From Takakia lepidozioides (lineage: Eukaryota; Streptophyta; Takakiopsida; Takakiales; Takakiaceae), in contig CM060732.1 in NCBI GenBank assembly GCA_030704615.1, positions 22,692,001 through 22,756,000 of the forward strand: DNA of 64,000 bases, in the 5' to 3' direction. The notes under the pieces are model-generated. The model was given only the letters and a program-made list of their open reading frames with translations, did no database searches and was not told where the DNA came from. Numbering within the stretch: the first letter of the stretch is position 1; every line of letters starts with the position of its first letter. Made by a program: the position numbers and the translations under genes. Below, piece after piece: positions 44,863 to 54,369 of the stretch.

Positions 44863-47059
44863 TGAGTGATGAAAGAGAAGCTAGACGCCAGAGATATTCA
44901 GCAAAAGAGAAAGCTATCTGAAAGCTAATTATCCATATCTTTGGGAGAGAGGAATAGACATAGGGGAATCATCTGGACCTCTCACACCATTAAGATCAAA
45001 GAGTACATCACCTATACCGGAAGAACTAGAGTTGGATGCCACTCCTTCTGTTTCTTTGCAAGAAAGATTAAGGGAATTGGTACAGGAAGAAGATCAATCA
45101 CGAGGTGAAAGATTTGAGGTACATCCTTGGATAAAAGATTTGACAGAAATCTTTGATAAGAGTTGGCATGGAACACCAAAAGCAGGAACTCCAGTTTCTG
45201 AAGCAGAAGGTGAAGAAGGAGAAGAGGATGTGGCAGAGCCAACGGAGAGTTCAAACTCTCCAACACCATTACAGTTGAGTTACATGAGTGAAGAAGAAAC
45301 CCAAGGGTAGAACTTGGAGGATGAAAACAAAGAGAAGAAATTGGAAGAGGAAGAATATGAAGAAGTAGACCCAACAGCTGAGGTTGAGACTACAACCAGG
45401 ACATCCCAACCCGTTGGACCTGGATCAAGTGGAGCACTTGGATCACACGCCAACGAAGGTGTCGGCTCAGGGGGATCAGGCGGGCTGCCTGGATCTGGCT
45501 CTGGGGGGACTGGGAGTGTGGGAAGTAGTGCAACTGAAGCTGGGAATACTGTGAATATCGTGGGGCCAGAAGCAGGGAGTGCTCAAGGGCCACCACTTCG
45601 TGGAAGATCCACCACAAAAACAACAGGTCCAGAAGGACCAGCACCAGCAAGGGTGCCAGCACCTGTCAGTGGGCAGAAGGAAGGGCCACAGATGGCGTTA
45701 CAACCAACACGGGCAAAACCACCCTTTCCAATATATTCAGGAAAAGGGGATCCCGATGTACACATTAGCCAATTTGAGCACATGTGTATAGTGAACAATG
45801 AGAATGGCGATGATGCCAAGATGAGACTGTTTCCTTGTTCACTTATCAAGAAAGCAAGTGAATGGTATGCAAGATTCCCTGATAATCATTTCCTAACCTG
45901 GAATGGCTTGAATACAACATTTCGAAATAGGTTCAGGACAAGTAAAACTGAGGATGAAGTGTATGGAAGTTTACAACAGCTGAAGCAGAAGAAGCATGAA
46001 ACTGTTGAAGAGTATATGGAGAAGATGGAATTGATGATGAAAAAGCTGGCTGCAGTTCCAGCACCCGGGTTACAGAAGACTTGGTTTGTGAGTGGACTAA
46101 GACCAGAGTTGCAAAAGAAAGTGGATATGTTACCCCATAATACAGTGGAGGAGGCATTTGAAACTGCAAACAGAATTGAGCAATTGGGAATGCTCAGGAG
46201 AGAGAAAAAGGAAGATGAGGACTCTGAGGATGAGTCAGATGAAGAAGAAGAGCAAGAACTAAAAAGAAAGAGTAAGAGAAAGGAGAAGTTGAAGAGGGAT
46301 AACTATGAAAAAAATTTGGAAGAAATCTTGAAGAAGTATGCCACAGAGGCTGCAACACATTGGAGGAAGGGTGTATGGTGTGCAAAGTGCCAGAATGAAG
46401 GCCATACCACCACAGAATGCCACATGAAGGAGAAACACTGTACTATCTGTAAAATGGATAACCATTCTACTGAGAATTGTTACTACAACAGAAGGACAGC
46501 TGCAAGAGAACCTAGGCAAGTAAGGGTGCATCAGGTGCAGCCCCAGCCAAGAAGAAACAATGATCAGGACCACTATGGTAGGTCTGGTGGTTATAACAAT
46601 GGCATGGAAGGGAGAGGTAATTCAAGAGGGAATTACCAAGGAAATTCCAGAGGCAACTATCAGGGTAATCCAAGGGGGAATTACCAGCCCGGGAATCAGG
46701 ATTATAGAAATAATCCAAGAACAGACCAAGGGCGAGGACCCAATGGTGAAGAGCTATGTTACTATTGTAATCAACCAGGACATCGCAAGGCAGCCTGTTC
46801 TTTCTGGATAAGACACCAGAATGAGATGAGAGCTCCTGTGAATGAGGGCCCAGTGGTGGCAGCTCACATGGTTAGGCCATGTGTTGTACCAGAAGTAAGT
46901 ACAATGATAGTAACAAGAAGTAAAGCCAAACTAATACCTCCAATAGAAGAGGAAGAAGATGATAATGGAAGTGGCAATGATATGCCTGAAGATGAAGAGA
47001 CTTGGAAAGATGAGAAGGAACTGCACAAGGAAGTGGCAGATACTATAAGGGAAATGTAG
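44863..47059 (+). pseudogene. A1 gag (nucleocapsid with three CCHC zinc knuckles)
   Basis: Starts at MSDEREARRQRYSAK. A one-A deletion near 44908 (A2 has five A where A1 has four) breaks the frame, and CAG to TAG at 45308 adds a stop; from 45314 the frame is open to 47059. It has an acidic and Gly/Ser-rich N-terminal part, then the retrotransposon gag core (PIYSGKGDPDVHISQFEHMC, LIKKASEWYARFPDNHFLTW, TFRNRFR, ETVEEYMEKMELMMKKL). CCHC knuckles follow: CAKCQNEGHTTTEC, CTICKMDNHSTENC and CYYCNQPGHRKAAC. The end is acidic. The protein packages element RNA. The closest copy is A2 (60277-62250). Confidence 0.88.
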
Positions 47060-47180
47060 AAGAGTACTGATATTCCTGTGGCAGATTCCTCTGATTCTGA
47101 TGGAGAAGAAGAAGGGAGTGAGGAAGAAAGGAAAAAAGAAGATGCAGACATGCAAAGTAATGAAGAGACTTTAGACAGCT

Positions 47181-50100
47181 TTGTGGTCATACAAGACTTC
47201 ATATAAAGTCACCACTAAGTATACACCATTCCAATTAGTTTATGGTATGGAAGCCTTACTTCCAGTGGAATTCCTGTTACCTACCATGAGAACGGAGTGG
47301 GGAAAGAGAATGGAATTGCAAGACTCCATCAAGGTCAGGAAACATGAATTATACCATGTGGAAGAAGTATGTGCTGATGCAGCTGATAATATGACCAGAA
47401 TTCAGATGAAGCGAAAGGAACAGTTTGATGAAGGCAAGTTAAAGACTTTTAAGACGGGGGATTTGGTTCTATGGTTGCAGAAGAAAGGAAAGATTCAAGC
47501 TTCTAAGCTTAAATCACCATGGAAAGGACCTTATGTCATACAAAAGATGTACGATAATAACACCGCCATGTTACAAACCATTAACAAAGAAATGCTGGGA
47601 AGAGTCAATGCCAATAAGTTGAAGGGGTACAGTGGTATCCATGACAAACCCTTGCAGCATGATTTGCATGTTGAACCGCAAGAGCAGTCACGGGCTGTAC
47701 CAGTGTTACGAACGGAGTATGGAGCACTTGTCGCTAGGCCCAGCATATATGACCAGGGCGGGCAAAACAAACGTGACACGGCCTATCACAGCCCATCAAG
47801 GCAAAGCACAGCCTATCACAGCCCATCACGACGTGACACAGCCTATCACAGCCCATCAAGGCAAAGCACAACCTATCACAGCCCATCACAACGTGACACA
47901 GCCTATCACAGCCCAGCACGGCGCAACACAGCCTATCACAACCTACCACAGCGTGTCACAGCCTATCACAGCTTACCACAGTGCATCACAGCCTATCACA
48001 GCGTAACACAGTATGATACAGCCTGTCACAGCTCAACACAGCCTACTAAAGTTACACGATCCATAGAATCAGTGACAGGTGGACGCATAATAACTTCAAG
48101 AAAATGGCTGACGGAAGAGAAAACGGAAATTAGTTTAAAAATAGACACGTGGAGGTCAGGGCGCGACACACAGCTTAGAAGGAAGTGCAAGAACAGGTGT
48201 CATAAAGAAAGAGGACAAGAACGGCCGTCAAAAGGGATGAAAGGCGGGCCCATTAATGAATACGGAAAAAGGGAAACGGAACGAACGGCAAGTACAGAAA
48301 AGCGAAATCCTTGTCACATGTGTGATCCTAGTGGACTATCCAACAGGGAAAGTCCACTAAAGAAAATAAAATCTAAAATCCAGTCACAGCGGATACAACC
48401 AATAGAAAACCAGAGAAAGGATCAAGAAAATGGAGGGAAATTGAGCGCAAGAGGCGGCGTCGTTCTGAGTAACGGGCGTCTCGACGGGACAGACCATCAA
48501 TGCTATAGCTTGGAAACTATGGAGGAACTAACAGACTATACGCTCGCAATATTACTTACGCAGTGGCATAGACACGAAAGGACAGAGCGGAGTTTTTCTC
48601 TTGAGCGATGCTTGCAAGCCCCGCAGGCTTACAAGAAATTACCCATAGCTTTTTGCGGCAACCATACGTTTATGCTTTGTGCACTACAGGCATTCCTGCA
48701 GTTATTACAGCCAAAACAGTTCTGTGAGTCTAAAATGAAGAGAGTGAGAGGAATGGAGGAAATCAGGGTGAAGAGCACCACAATTCTGCAGAAACAAATG
48801 ATTGCTACCCCACAGGCGATACAGATACTGGAGGAGCTGAGATTGCAAGGATTGCAAAGCCTAGATTGGACATTACACCATAGACAGTACATGTTACAAT
48901 TTTTGCATAACTTTGAGCCAAGGACAGGAACAACAACGGTGAAGGGAGTTGAATTGATGATTACTCCCCTATACCTCCAGCAATTGTTTCGATTGCCAGC
49001 AGGTCAGGTGCATGTGGAGGAACACAGGGCAAGACTGCAAATAGGGGACTTATTCCAAGAAGGGAGTTTCTTTAAAACTCAGGGTTATGCTTGTACCAAG
49101 GCTGTGTACCCAGGGCTAAAAGAGGTAGGCCAGGTATTGAACGTTCTGATTGCCATGAAACAGAACCAACAGTATTTGAGCAGATCCTTCACGGAGGAAA
49201 TACTCAAAGGCCTGAAGGGACAAGAGGTACAATGGGCGGACATAATGTACAACGCACTGGTGGAGGAGATGAAAAGATTACAAGGTACTACCGCAAAGTC
49301 TCCTATCATAGTGTCTGGCCCAATCATTGCTCAAATAATCCTTGATTCTGGCATACTTGATGCGCAAGAAATAAAGGAAATGGGAGTGTTTGAGCCAGAA
49401 ACCACTGCAATGGAAGAGCAAGGCTCTTCACACAGTGAGGGTGGACTAGCAGGGCAAACCGAGACTAAGAGGCAAAGACGGGGAAAGACTGTAGTGGCGG
49501 ATCCACTGGCTTCACGGATTCCGCATGATAATGTTTCCCAAGCTCATGGCCAGGAAGGGACACAGCAGCACAGAGAAATGCTATTACTGGAAGCAGGACC
49601 TTCAGAGAAGGAGGAGGAAGTTACTTCTGTATCACAACCATCACAGCCAGCTGATCGACTTGTCACAAGGTCACAAGTTGTCCATGCAGCTCAACCAGAA
49701 ATAATTGATTTGGAAAGAGAAGGGTTAGATATTCCAACTACAGAACAGATAGTGGCAGAAATGGAGAAGGGGGACCTTCTCTATGAATATTCTGGTCTGG
49801 TCAAGGAGACAGAGAGCCCAGAGGTGCAACAGTTGCCCAAGGGAAATCCTGAGGTGCATATAATACACACACCTGTGTCGGAGGTACCACAGGCGGAAGG
49901 TCATGACATTGTAGCACCGGTGATAGATGAAGTAGTTCAGGAAGAAAATCCGGTGGGACAATGGCCTGAATGGTTCGTGAGACATCACACTGTTGAGGAT
50001 CAGGAGGAACAGCAGCAACCTCACCATGATGATCCTCAACAGGCAATGCTGATGAGTTCCATAGGCAGGACACTTAATTTGTTGGGGACTTATGTCAAAT

Positions 50101-51485
50101 CCCATGTTCCAACTACCCAATTGATAGCCTTGAGAGAGGAACTCAGGAATGAGTTCGAGGCTCGACTAGCCACTGAGTGTGCAAACAAGGTCGATGAAGA
50201 GGTCACTCTCAAGATGCAGCAGGACTTGGGAAATACAGAAGCGGCTTTGCAATTGGCCAAGGAACAATTGATTGAGGCAGGCCTCGCGCAAGACCAGTTG
50301 CACGAAGCACATAAGCAACAGCTCTACCAAATGCAGGTGCAGCATGAAAGCAAGTTGCAAGAAGTGAATGCACTACATACGGAGTTGCAGATAGTGCATG
50401 ATAGGATGGCGATACAATGTGCTACATTCACAACTATGCTTGAACAATCTACAAAAGAAATAAACAGTCAAGCGGAAAAATGTACGAAGGCAGAAGAGGA
50501 GAATGTTGAGCAATTGAAACTCATTGTCGATATGAAGAACACAATCTGTCGCAATGAGGATGCTTTCAAGCAATACAGGCAGGTTGAAGCTGATAAAGAG
50601 AAGCACATCGTGGAGTTGCACCAAACGATCATGGCCAATAGAAATGAAATCGCGGTCAATAACAAGGCTTGGAGGGAAGCTAATAATCTGGCTGTTGCCT
50701 ATGTGAAGTTGGTTGAACCTCAGGCGAAGCGCATGGAGGCTTTACAACAGCAGTTAGAAGTGTACAAGCTAAGAGAGGAGCAAACTCTCAGGAGAACCAC
50801 AAGCAACTTGGTGGATAACAGTCTTATGCAGGTCTGGTTACCACAAGGGCTAGTAGAGGGCAAAGCACCACGAAAGCTCACCCAAAGCGAGATGAATGAG
50901 CTCAGGCTGCAGGTGCAGAACATTGCCACAACTACTATAGACAATGTCTATAGTAGGATAGCAGAGTTACAAGAGGATGTAGACGGACTGCAGACTCAAG
51001 TGGAGGACCTCACTTCAAACATCGACAAAAGAGTCTATATCCCTCAGGAACAGCTAATGGCTTCTTATTTACAAGCCAGAACTTTGGCTTTTCAGTCTTC
51101 ACAGGAGGTGCAGGAGATGCCAATGATACAAGAGCCAGTACCACCACCACCACAACAAGTCACTGTACCAGTAGTTGAACCTGTGGTTACTACAACCACA
51201 CCACAGCCACCACAGACTGAGGTATGGGGCAATGCTGCTTTTAACCCACCTAAAACTCCAGCTGCAAGGGAGTACAGTAGGGCTATGATTATGCCTTCAA
51301 CCAAATTCCCATCATGTTGGATTTGGCTTGGAAAGAATTTAGTCCTCCGCAGTCATTCGCACATTACTACCAAATCATGCGTATTTGGCTGCCAGTGGCA
51401 ACTAGGACTAAAGTTCTTCCGAACAATCGACATATTGAAGATTATCACTTTGCACAATACTGGCACGAGGCAGGTACCATGTTGA
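47181..51485 (+). CDS. Fused ORF: integrase C-terminus, repeat-coded linker, long coiled-coil 3' protein
   Basis: A 1434-codon open frame. The first 130 codons are the end of integrase (YKTSYKVTTKYTPFQLVYGM, GDLVLWLQKKGKIQASKLK), joined at about 47172 to the gag end by deletion of protease through most of integrase. Codons about 195-290 (47775-48045) are a tandem repeat encoding AYHSPSRQST-like units from CACAGCC-type DNA. Codons about 480-750 hold a globular region (QAIQILEELRLQGLQSLDW, GVELMITPLYLQQLFRLPAG) faintly like plant Tat/Athila 3' proteins. Codons about 1000-1250 are rich in Gln, Glu and Leu and predict a long coiled coil. A Pro/Thr-rich end follows. Function unknown; the frame is remarkably intact. 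Confidence 0.65.
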   Translation: MWSYKTSYKVTTKYTPFQLVYGMEALLPVEFLLPTMRTEWGKRMELQDSIKVRKHELYHVEEVCADAADNMTRIQMKRKEQFDEGKLKTFKTGDLVLWLQKKGKIQASKLKSPWKGPYVIQKMYDNNTAMLQTINKEMLGRVNANKLKGYSGIHDKPLQHDLHVEPQEQSRAVPVLRTEYGALVARPSIYDQGGQNKRDTAYHSPSRQSTAYHSPSRRDTAYHSPSRQSTTYHSPSQRDTAYHSPARRNTAYHNLPQRVTAYHSLPQCITAYHSVTQYDTACHSSTQPTKVTRSIESVTGGRIITSRKWLTEEKTEISLKIDTWRSGRDTQLRRKCKNRCHKERGQERPSKGMKGGPINEYGKRETERTASTEKRNPCHMCDPSGLSNRESPLKKIKSKIQSQRIQPIENQRKDQENGGKLSARGGVVLSNGRLDGTDHQCYSLETMEELTDYTLAILLTQWHRHERTERSFSLERCLQAPQAYKKLPIAFCGNHTFMLCALQAFLQLLQPKQFCESKMKRVRGMEEIRVKSTTILQKQMIATPQAIQILEELRLQGLQSLDWTLHHRQYMLQFLHNFEPRTGTTTVKGVELMITPLYLQQLFRLPAGQVHVEEHRARLQIGDLFQEGSFFKTQGYACTKAVYPGLKEVGQVLNVLIAMKQNQQYLSRSFTEEILKGLKGQEVQWADIMYNALVEEMKRLQGTTAKSPIIVSGPIIAQIILDSGILDAQEIKEMGVFEPETTAMEEQGSSHSEGGLAGQTETKRQRRGKTVVADPLASRIPHDNVSQAHGQEGTQQHREMLLLEAGPSEKEEEVTSVSQPSQPADRLVTRSQVVHAAQPEIIDLEREGLDIPTTEQIVAEMEKGDLLYEYSGLVKETESPEVQQLPKGNPEVHIIHTPVSEVPQAEGHDIVAPVIDEVVQEENPVGQWPEWFVRHHTVEDQEEQQQPHHDDPQQAMLMSSIGRTLNLLGTYVKSHVPTTQLIALREELRNEFEARLATECANKVDEEVTLKMQQDLGNTEAALQLAKEQLIEAGLAQDQLHEAHKQQLYQMQVQHESKLQEVNALHTELQIVHDRMAIQCATFTTMLEQSTKEINSQAEKCTKAEEENVEQLKLIVDMKNTICRNEDAFKQYRQVEADKEKHIVELHQTIMANRNEIAVNNKAWREANNLAVAYVKLVEPQAKRMEALQQQLEVYKLREEQTLRRTTSNLVDNSLMQVWLPQGLVEGKAPRKLTQSEMNELRLQVQNIATTTIDNVYSRIAELQEDVDGLQTQVEDLTSNIDKRVYIPQEQLMASYLQARTLAFQSSQEVQEMPMIQEPVPPPPQQVTVPVVEPVVTTTTPQPPQTEVWGNAAFNPPKTPAAREYSRAMIMPSTKFPSCWIWLGKNLVLRSHSHITTKSCVFGCQWQLGLKFFRTIDILKIITLHNTGTRQVPC

Positions 51486-52285
51486 GGGAATTGATTGTTT
51501 TCCAGGTTGTACATGGACTCATTTATACCAAGACCAAGGAGGTAGCAAGTATTGTCATGGGATGCGGGTTATACTACGCTGCTTGTTTTCTGGTACGTTA
51601 CCACATTGAGCAACAAAAGATGCAAACACGCTTTCTGAGTTATTCCAGTGGAGATCATTGGGTATTACCTTCAGTGCCACCTCATATGTACCTATATGAC
51701 CCAAAAGTTATGATGCAAAAGGATTCTCAAATTCGTTCATGGTTTCAAGCGGCCTGGAACAATTTGTCAACACAGAAATTCGGCATTGATGATATTTTCT
51801 ATAAGGGACATGTGGCATGGAAATACTTGCACGCTGCACCAGTAATTGGTACCCCACTCACCTGGACAGACAAGGAGCTCAGTGTCTACACCAATTTTGC
51901 TGTTCAGCGGTTACACCAAGTTGTAAAATATAAACTTCCAGACATGGTAGGACAGCATTGTATGCCCCAGATGATTCCACAAAAAGTTCGAAAATTAAAA
52001 CACCTGAGAGGCGATGAGGATTCTGATACAACTGTTTTTACACCGAATTCTTTTGACATGGGAGAAGACTATGCAATTCAAATGGCGAAGAAGAAGAGAC
52101 GGGGGTCTCCTATGCCGGAAATGTTACCTCGATATCAGCCTCCAGAGGGCCTCACTTATCCAGGCAGTGACCAACCATCTCCGTCAACCACAGACAGACC
52201 TAGGGCTCGTACACACAGTCCGCCACGAAACTCTCAACGTCAAAAAGGTGCTCACTCACAAAGGTTTGCTAATCGAAATCAGTAA
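51314..52285 (+). CDS. Family A second 3' ORF, overlapping the first in another frame
   Basis: 323 codons. It opens with MLDLAWKEFSPPQSFAHYYQ, then IEDYHFAQYWHEAGTMLREL, VMGCGLYYAACFLVRYHIEQ, GDHWVLPSVPPHMYLYDPKV and KFGIDDIFYKGHVAWKYL. The tail is basic and Ser/Pro-rich and ends FANRNQ just before the purine tract. The start overlaps the previous ORF by about 170 bases. Reading the upstream frame past about 51290 gives poor protein, whereas this frame continues sensibly (YDYAFNQIP). Either a one-base change split one protein or a frameshift is used. A3 (39867-40570, minus) holds a homologue. No known domain recognised. Confidence 0.65.
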   Translation: MLDLAWKEFSPPQSFAHYYQIMRIWLPVATRTKVLPNNRHIEDYHFAQYWHEAGTMLRELIVFQVVHGLIYTKTKEVASIVMGCGLYYAACFLVRYHIEQQKMQTRFLSYSSGDHWVLPSVPPHMYLYDPKVMMQKDSQIRSWFQAAWNNLSTQKFGIDDIFYKGHVAWKYLHAAPVIGTPLTWTDKELSVYTNFAVQRLHQVVKYKLPDMVGQHCMPQMIPQKVRKLKHLRGDEDSDTTVFTPNSFDMGEDYAIQMAKKKRRGSPMPEMLPRYQPPEGLTYPGSDQPSPSTTDRPRARTHSPPRNSQRQKGAHSQRFANRNQ

Positions 52286-52323
52286 ACCGTGAGGACACGG
52301 CTTTTTGAGGGGGGAAGGGGTAA

Positions 52324-53310
52324 TGTTAGAGGACTGTCGGGGACTTAGACACTTATACAGGATCTGTAGGGTACCCTTAATTTTTGCACAGACTGAGACC
52401 AACAGGAGCCTTAGGGGTGACAGCAGCGCACTGTAGAGGGGGGTTACACAGCCCATCACAGTAGTCACAGCCGACACAGCCCATCACAGTCGTCACAGCC
52501 GACACAGCCATCGCAGCCAACACAGCCCGTCACAGTCATCACAGCCGACACAGCCAACAAGCCCGTTACAGTCGTCACAGCAGACACAGCCGACACAGCC
52601 ACACAGCCAGTCACAACCGACACAGCCAAACACAGTCGCACAGCCAGTCACAGCCCGTCACAGTTTCACACAGCCAGTCACAGCTTGACACAGCTGTCAC
52701 GATCATAGGGAACAGAGAGCAGGACAGGGAACGACTGTGGGGAACAACACCTGCGAAGGGAACATGTTAGTTCACAGACGATGGTTAGTGAGGGAAACGG
52801 TTAGAACCACGGGAAGGAAGATAAAGGGAGAAGGGAGATCATTTTAGGGACTTCTGGGTCATGGAGGAGAGGGGATCGGGCAGAGATTAAGAACGGAAGT
52901 GAAGATAGAGAGATGATGAGTAGATACTTGTTATATGCAAGGCTGTAATGATATTGTAGAGCAGATTAGAGACACAATGGCTTCGGCCTGATACTTGATA
53001 AATCATAATCGGATACTTTTACGATACAATCACACTGTGTAGAGAGATCTGAGTGAAGCTGTGGAATGAATGGATGAGTTGATGGAATCCAATAGATTGA
53101 TAAAGCAAACTGATACTTAAATATAAATGGTAAGGTAGCTAACATGAATGCCAAAAGGGAAACAAATAGGAATCACCCCCATGATACACTAGCTGTAGGT
53201 CATGACTGATTGTTCTGCGCGGGCTGAGTACTTAGAGATTTCCAACTCTTCTATCTTGGAGTTTCCGCCTCGAATAGCGAAGGGATGGGTGAGTAAATTC
53301 AGCGCGACAT
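52324..53310 (+). mobile_element. A1 3' LTR
   Basis: Starts TGTTAGAGGACTG after the purine-rich GAGGGGGGAAGGGGTA and ends AGCGCGACA(T). It differs from the 5' LTR mainly by a shorter CACAGCC-type array (about 52445-52690), plus isolated substitutions such as ACGGGATC to ACAGGATC. Confidence 0.9.
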
Positions 53311-53463
53311 GGGCTCCACCTAGTGAGCGCCTCCGCCTCCTTGAGTGCTTTGGGCACTCAAGGGTGCTTCAGCCTCTGTACCTATCGCTGCTACTGCCCC
53401 CACCACAGGGGCAGCCCCTCTTGTGTCCCGACCTCCCTGCCCTCAAGGCAAAGGGCCGCGACA
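53311..53463 (-). mobile_element. Element B 3' LTR, second part
   Basis: Continues the LTR interrupted at 43181 (GGGCTCCACCTAGTGAGCGC ... GGGCCGCGACA). It matches 59567-59719 with one inserted base near the end. Confidence 0.85.
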
Positions 53464-54369
53464 CACACCCCTACCAACAGGGAGTCGATGTCCTCATCGA
53501 CTTGTCCATTTTGTAGAAACGAACATCCAAGTTGTGGCGTCCCACATCAAGGAGTTTGTTTCCGTACCATGGCGTCCCATGGCAAAGAACCAAACCCCAC
53601 ACTTGACTCTACTCTCCACTAGCTAGTTCGGCCGACTTCCTCCAAGTCCCGGCCAAGGGTGGAGCCTCTCCAGCTCCTCCCAGTGCACTCTTCTTGGCCT
53701 ACTTCAAGGCCAAGGAACGATCATCCCCGAGGATCGAATCGCCTTACTGCAACAACATTGCTTGCGATCGCTCATGATGCCGCTTTTGGCATCACCTTGA
53801 GCAAGGGTTCACCTGGAACCCTCTTTGACTAGGAAGATAACCTTGAACCAACCGTGCGCCCCAATCACTACAATTGGGTCCGCCTTGGAATGCTGGCCTG
53901 AGGTACGGGAACACGCCGAAGCCGCACTACGACTTCGTCCCGAGGCTACACGATTATAGTACGTGAACAGAAGCACGTAGCTTCCACGTTAGCCCGCACT
54001 ACAAGGCAACCCCCTCGGTAGCGCAGTTATAGTACGCGCACGCGCCAGGTGCGCACTAGCACGTGAACTCCCAAAGAAGGCGCAAGTTTCCTTGCCCCTT
54101 GGATGGGAGTCACCCGATTTCGGCACTGCGCAAACAGACGATTAACCCAATTTACCTCTCCCACTTTTGTAAGCTAGCATGCATTCTTTACACTAGTCAA
54201 TCACACCATGCATCACCATTCCAAACACAATAGGATGCACAATATTTGGAACCCATTTCCTTTATAACAAATTTTTGTACAATACAAGTTTTTGCAATCG
54301 GATTCCTGAGCTAGCTAAACCGGGCTAAGCATGCATTTCCTCCCCCACGCTCCAAGGTTGATGTCCCCA
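53464..54369. other. 3' non-coding part of element B
   Basis: Lies between the chromodomain stop (54370) and the 3' LTR. I see no gene here. Confidence 0.5.

Larger units (their letters stand above)
43182..53310 (+). mobile_element. Element A1: family A LTR retrotransposon with internal pol deletion
   Basis: A complete LTR-to-LTR element inserted in the left LTR of B. The flanks GGGC (43178-43181) and GGGC (53311-53314) form the target duplication (or GGGCT, if the shared T is counted). The order is 5' LTR, primer site, extra 5' ORF, gag, a remnant of integrase fused to a 3' ORF, a second 3' ORF, purine tract, 3' LTR. Protease, reverse transcriptase and RNase H are absent, so it could move only with help. 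Confidence 0.9.

Noticed and set aside
45012-46573. Several minus-strand frames rich in Leu, Ser and Pro
   Set aside because: They are antisense to family A gag and recur at the same places in A2 (60392-61984). The sense frame explains the sequence.
53202-53626. Plus-strand frames starting MTDCSARAEYLEIS and continuing into unrelated sequence
   Set aside because: The start belongs to the A1 3' LTR. Past 53310 the frame enters element B LTR sequence by chance.
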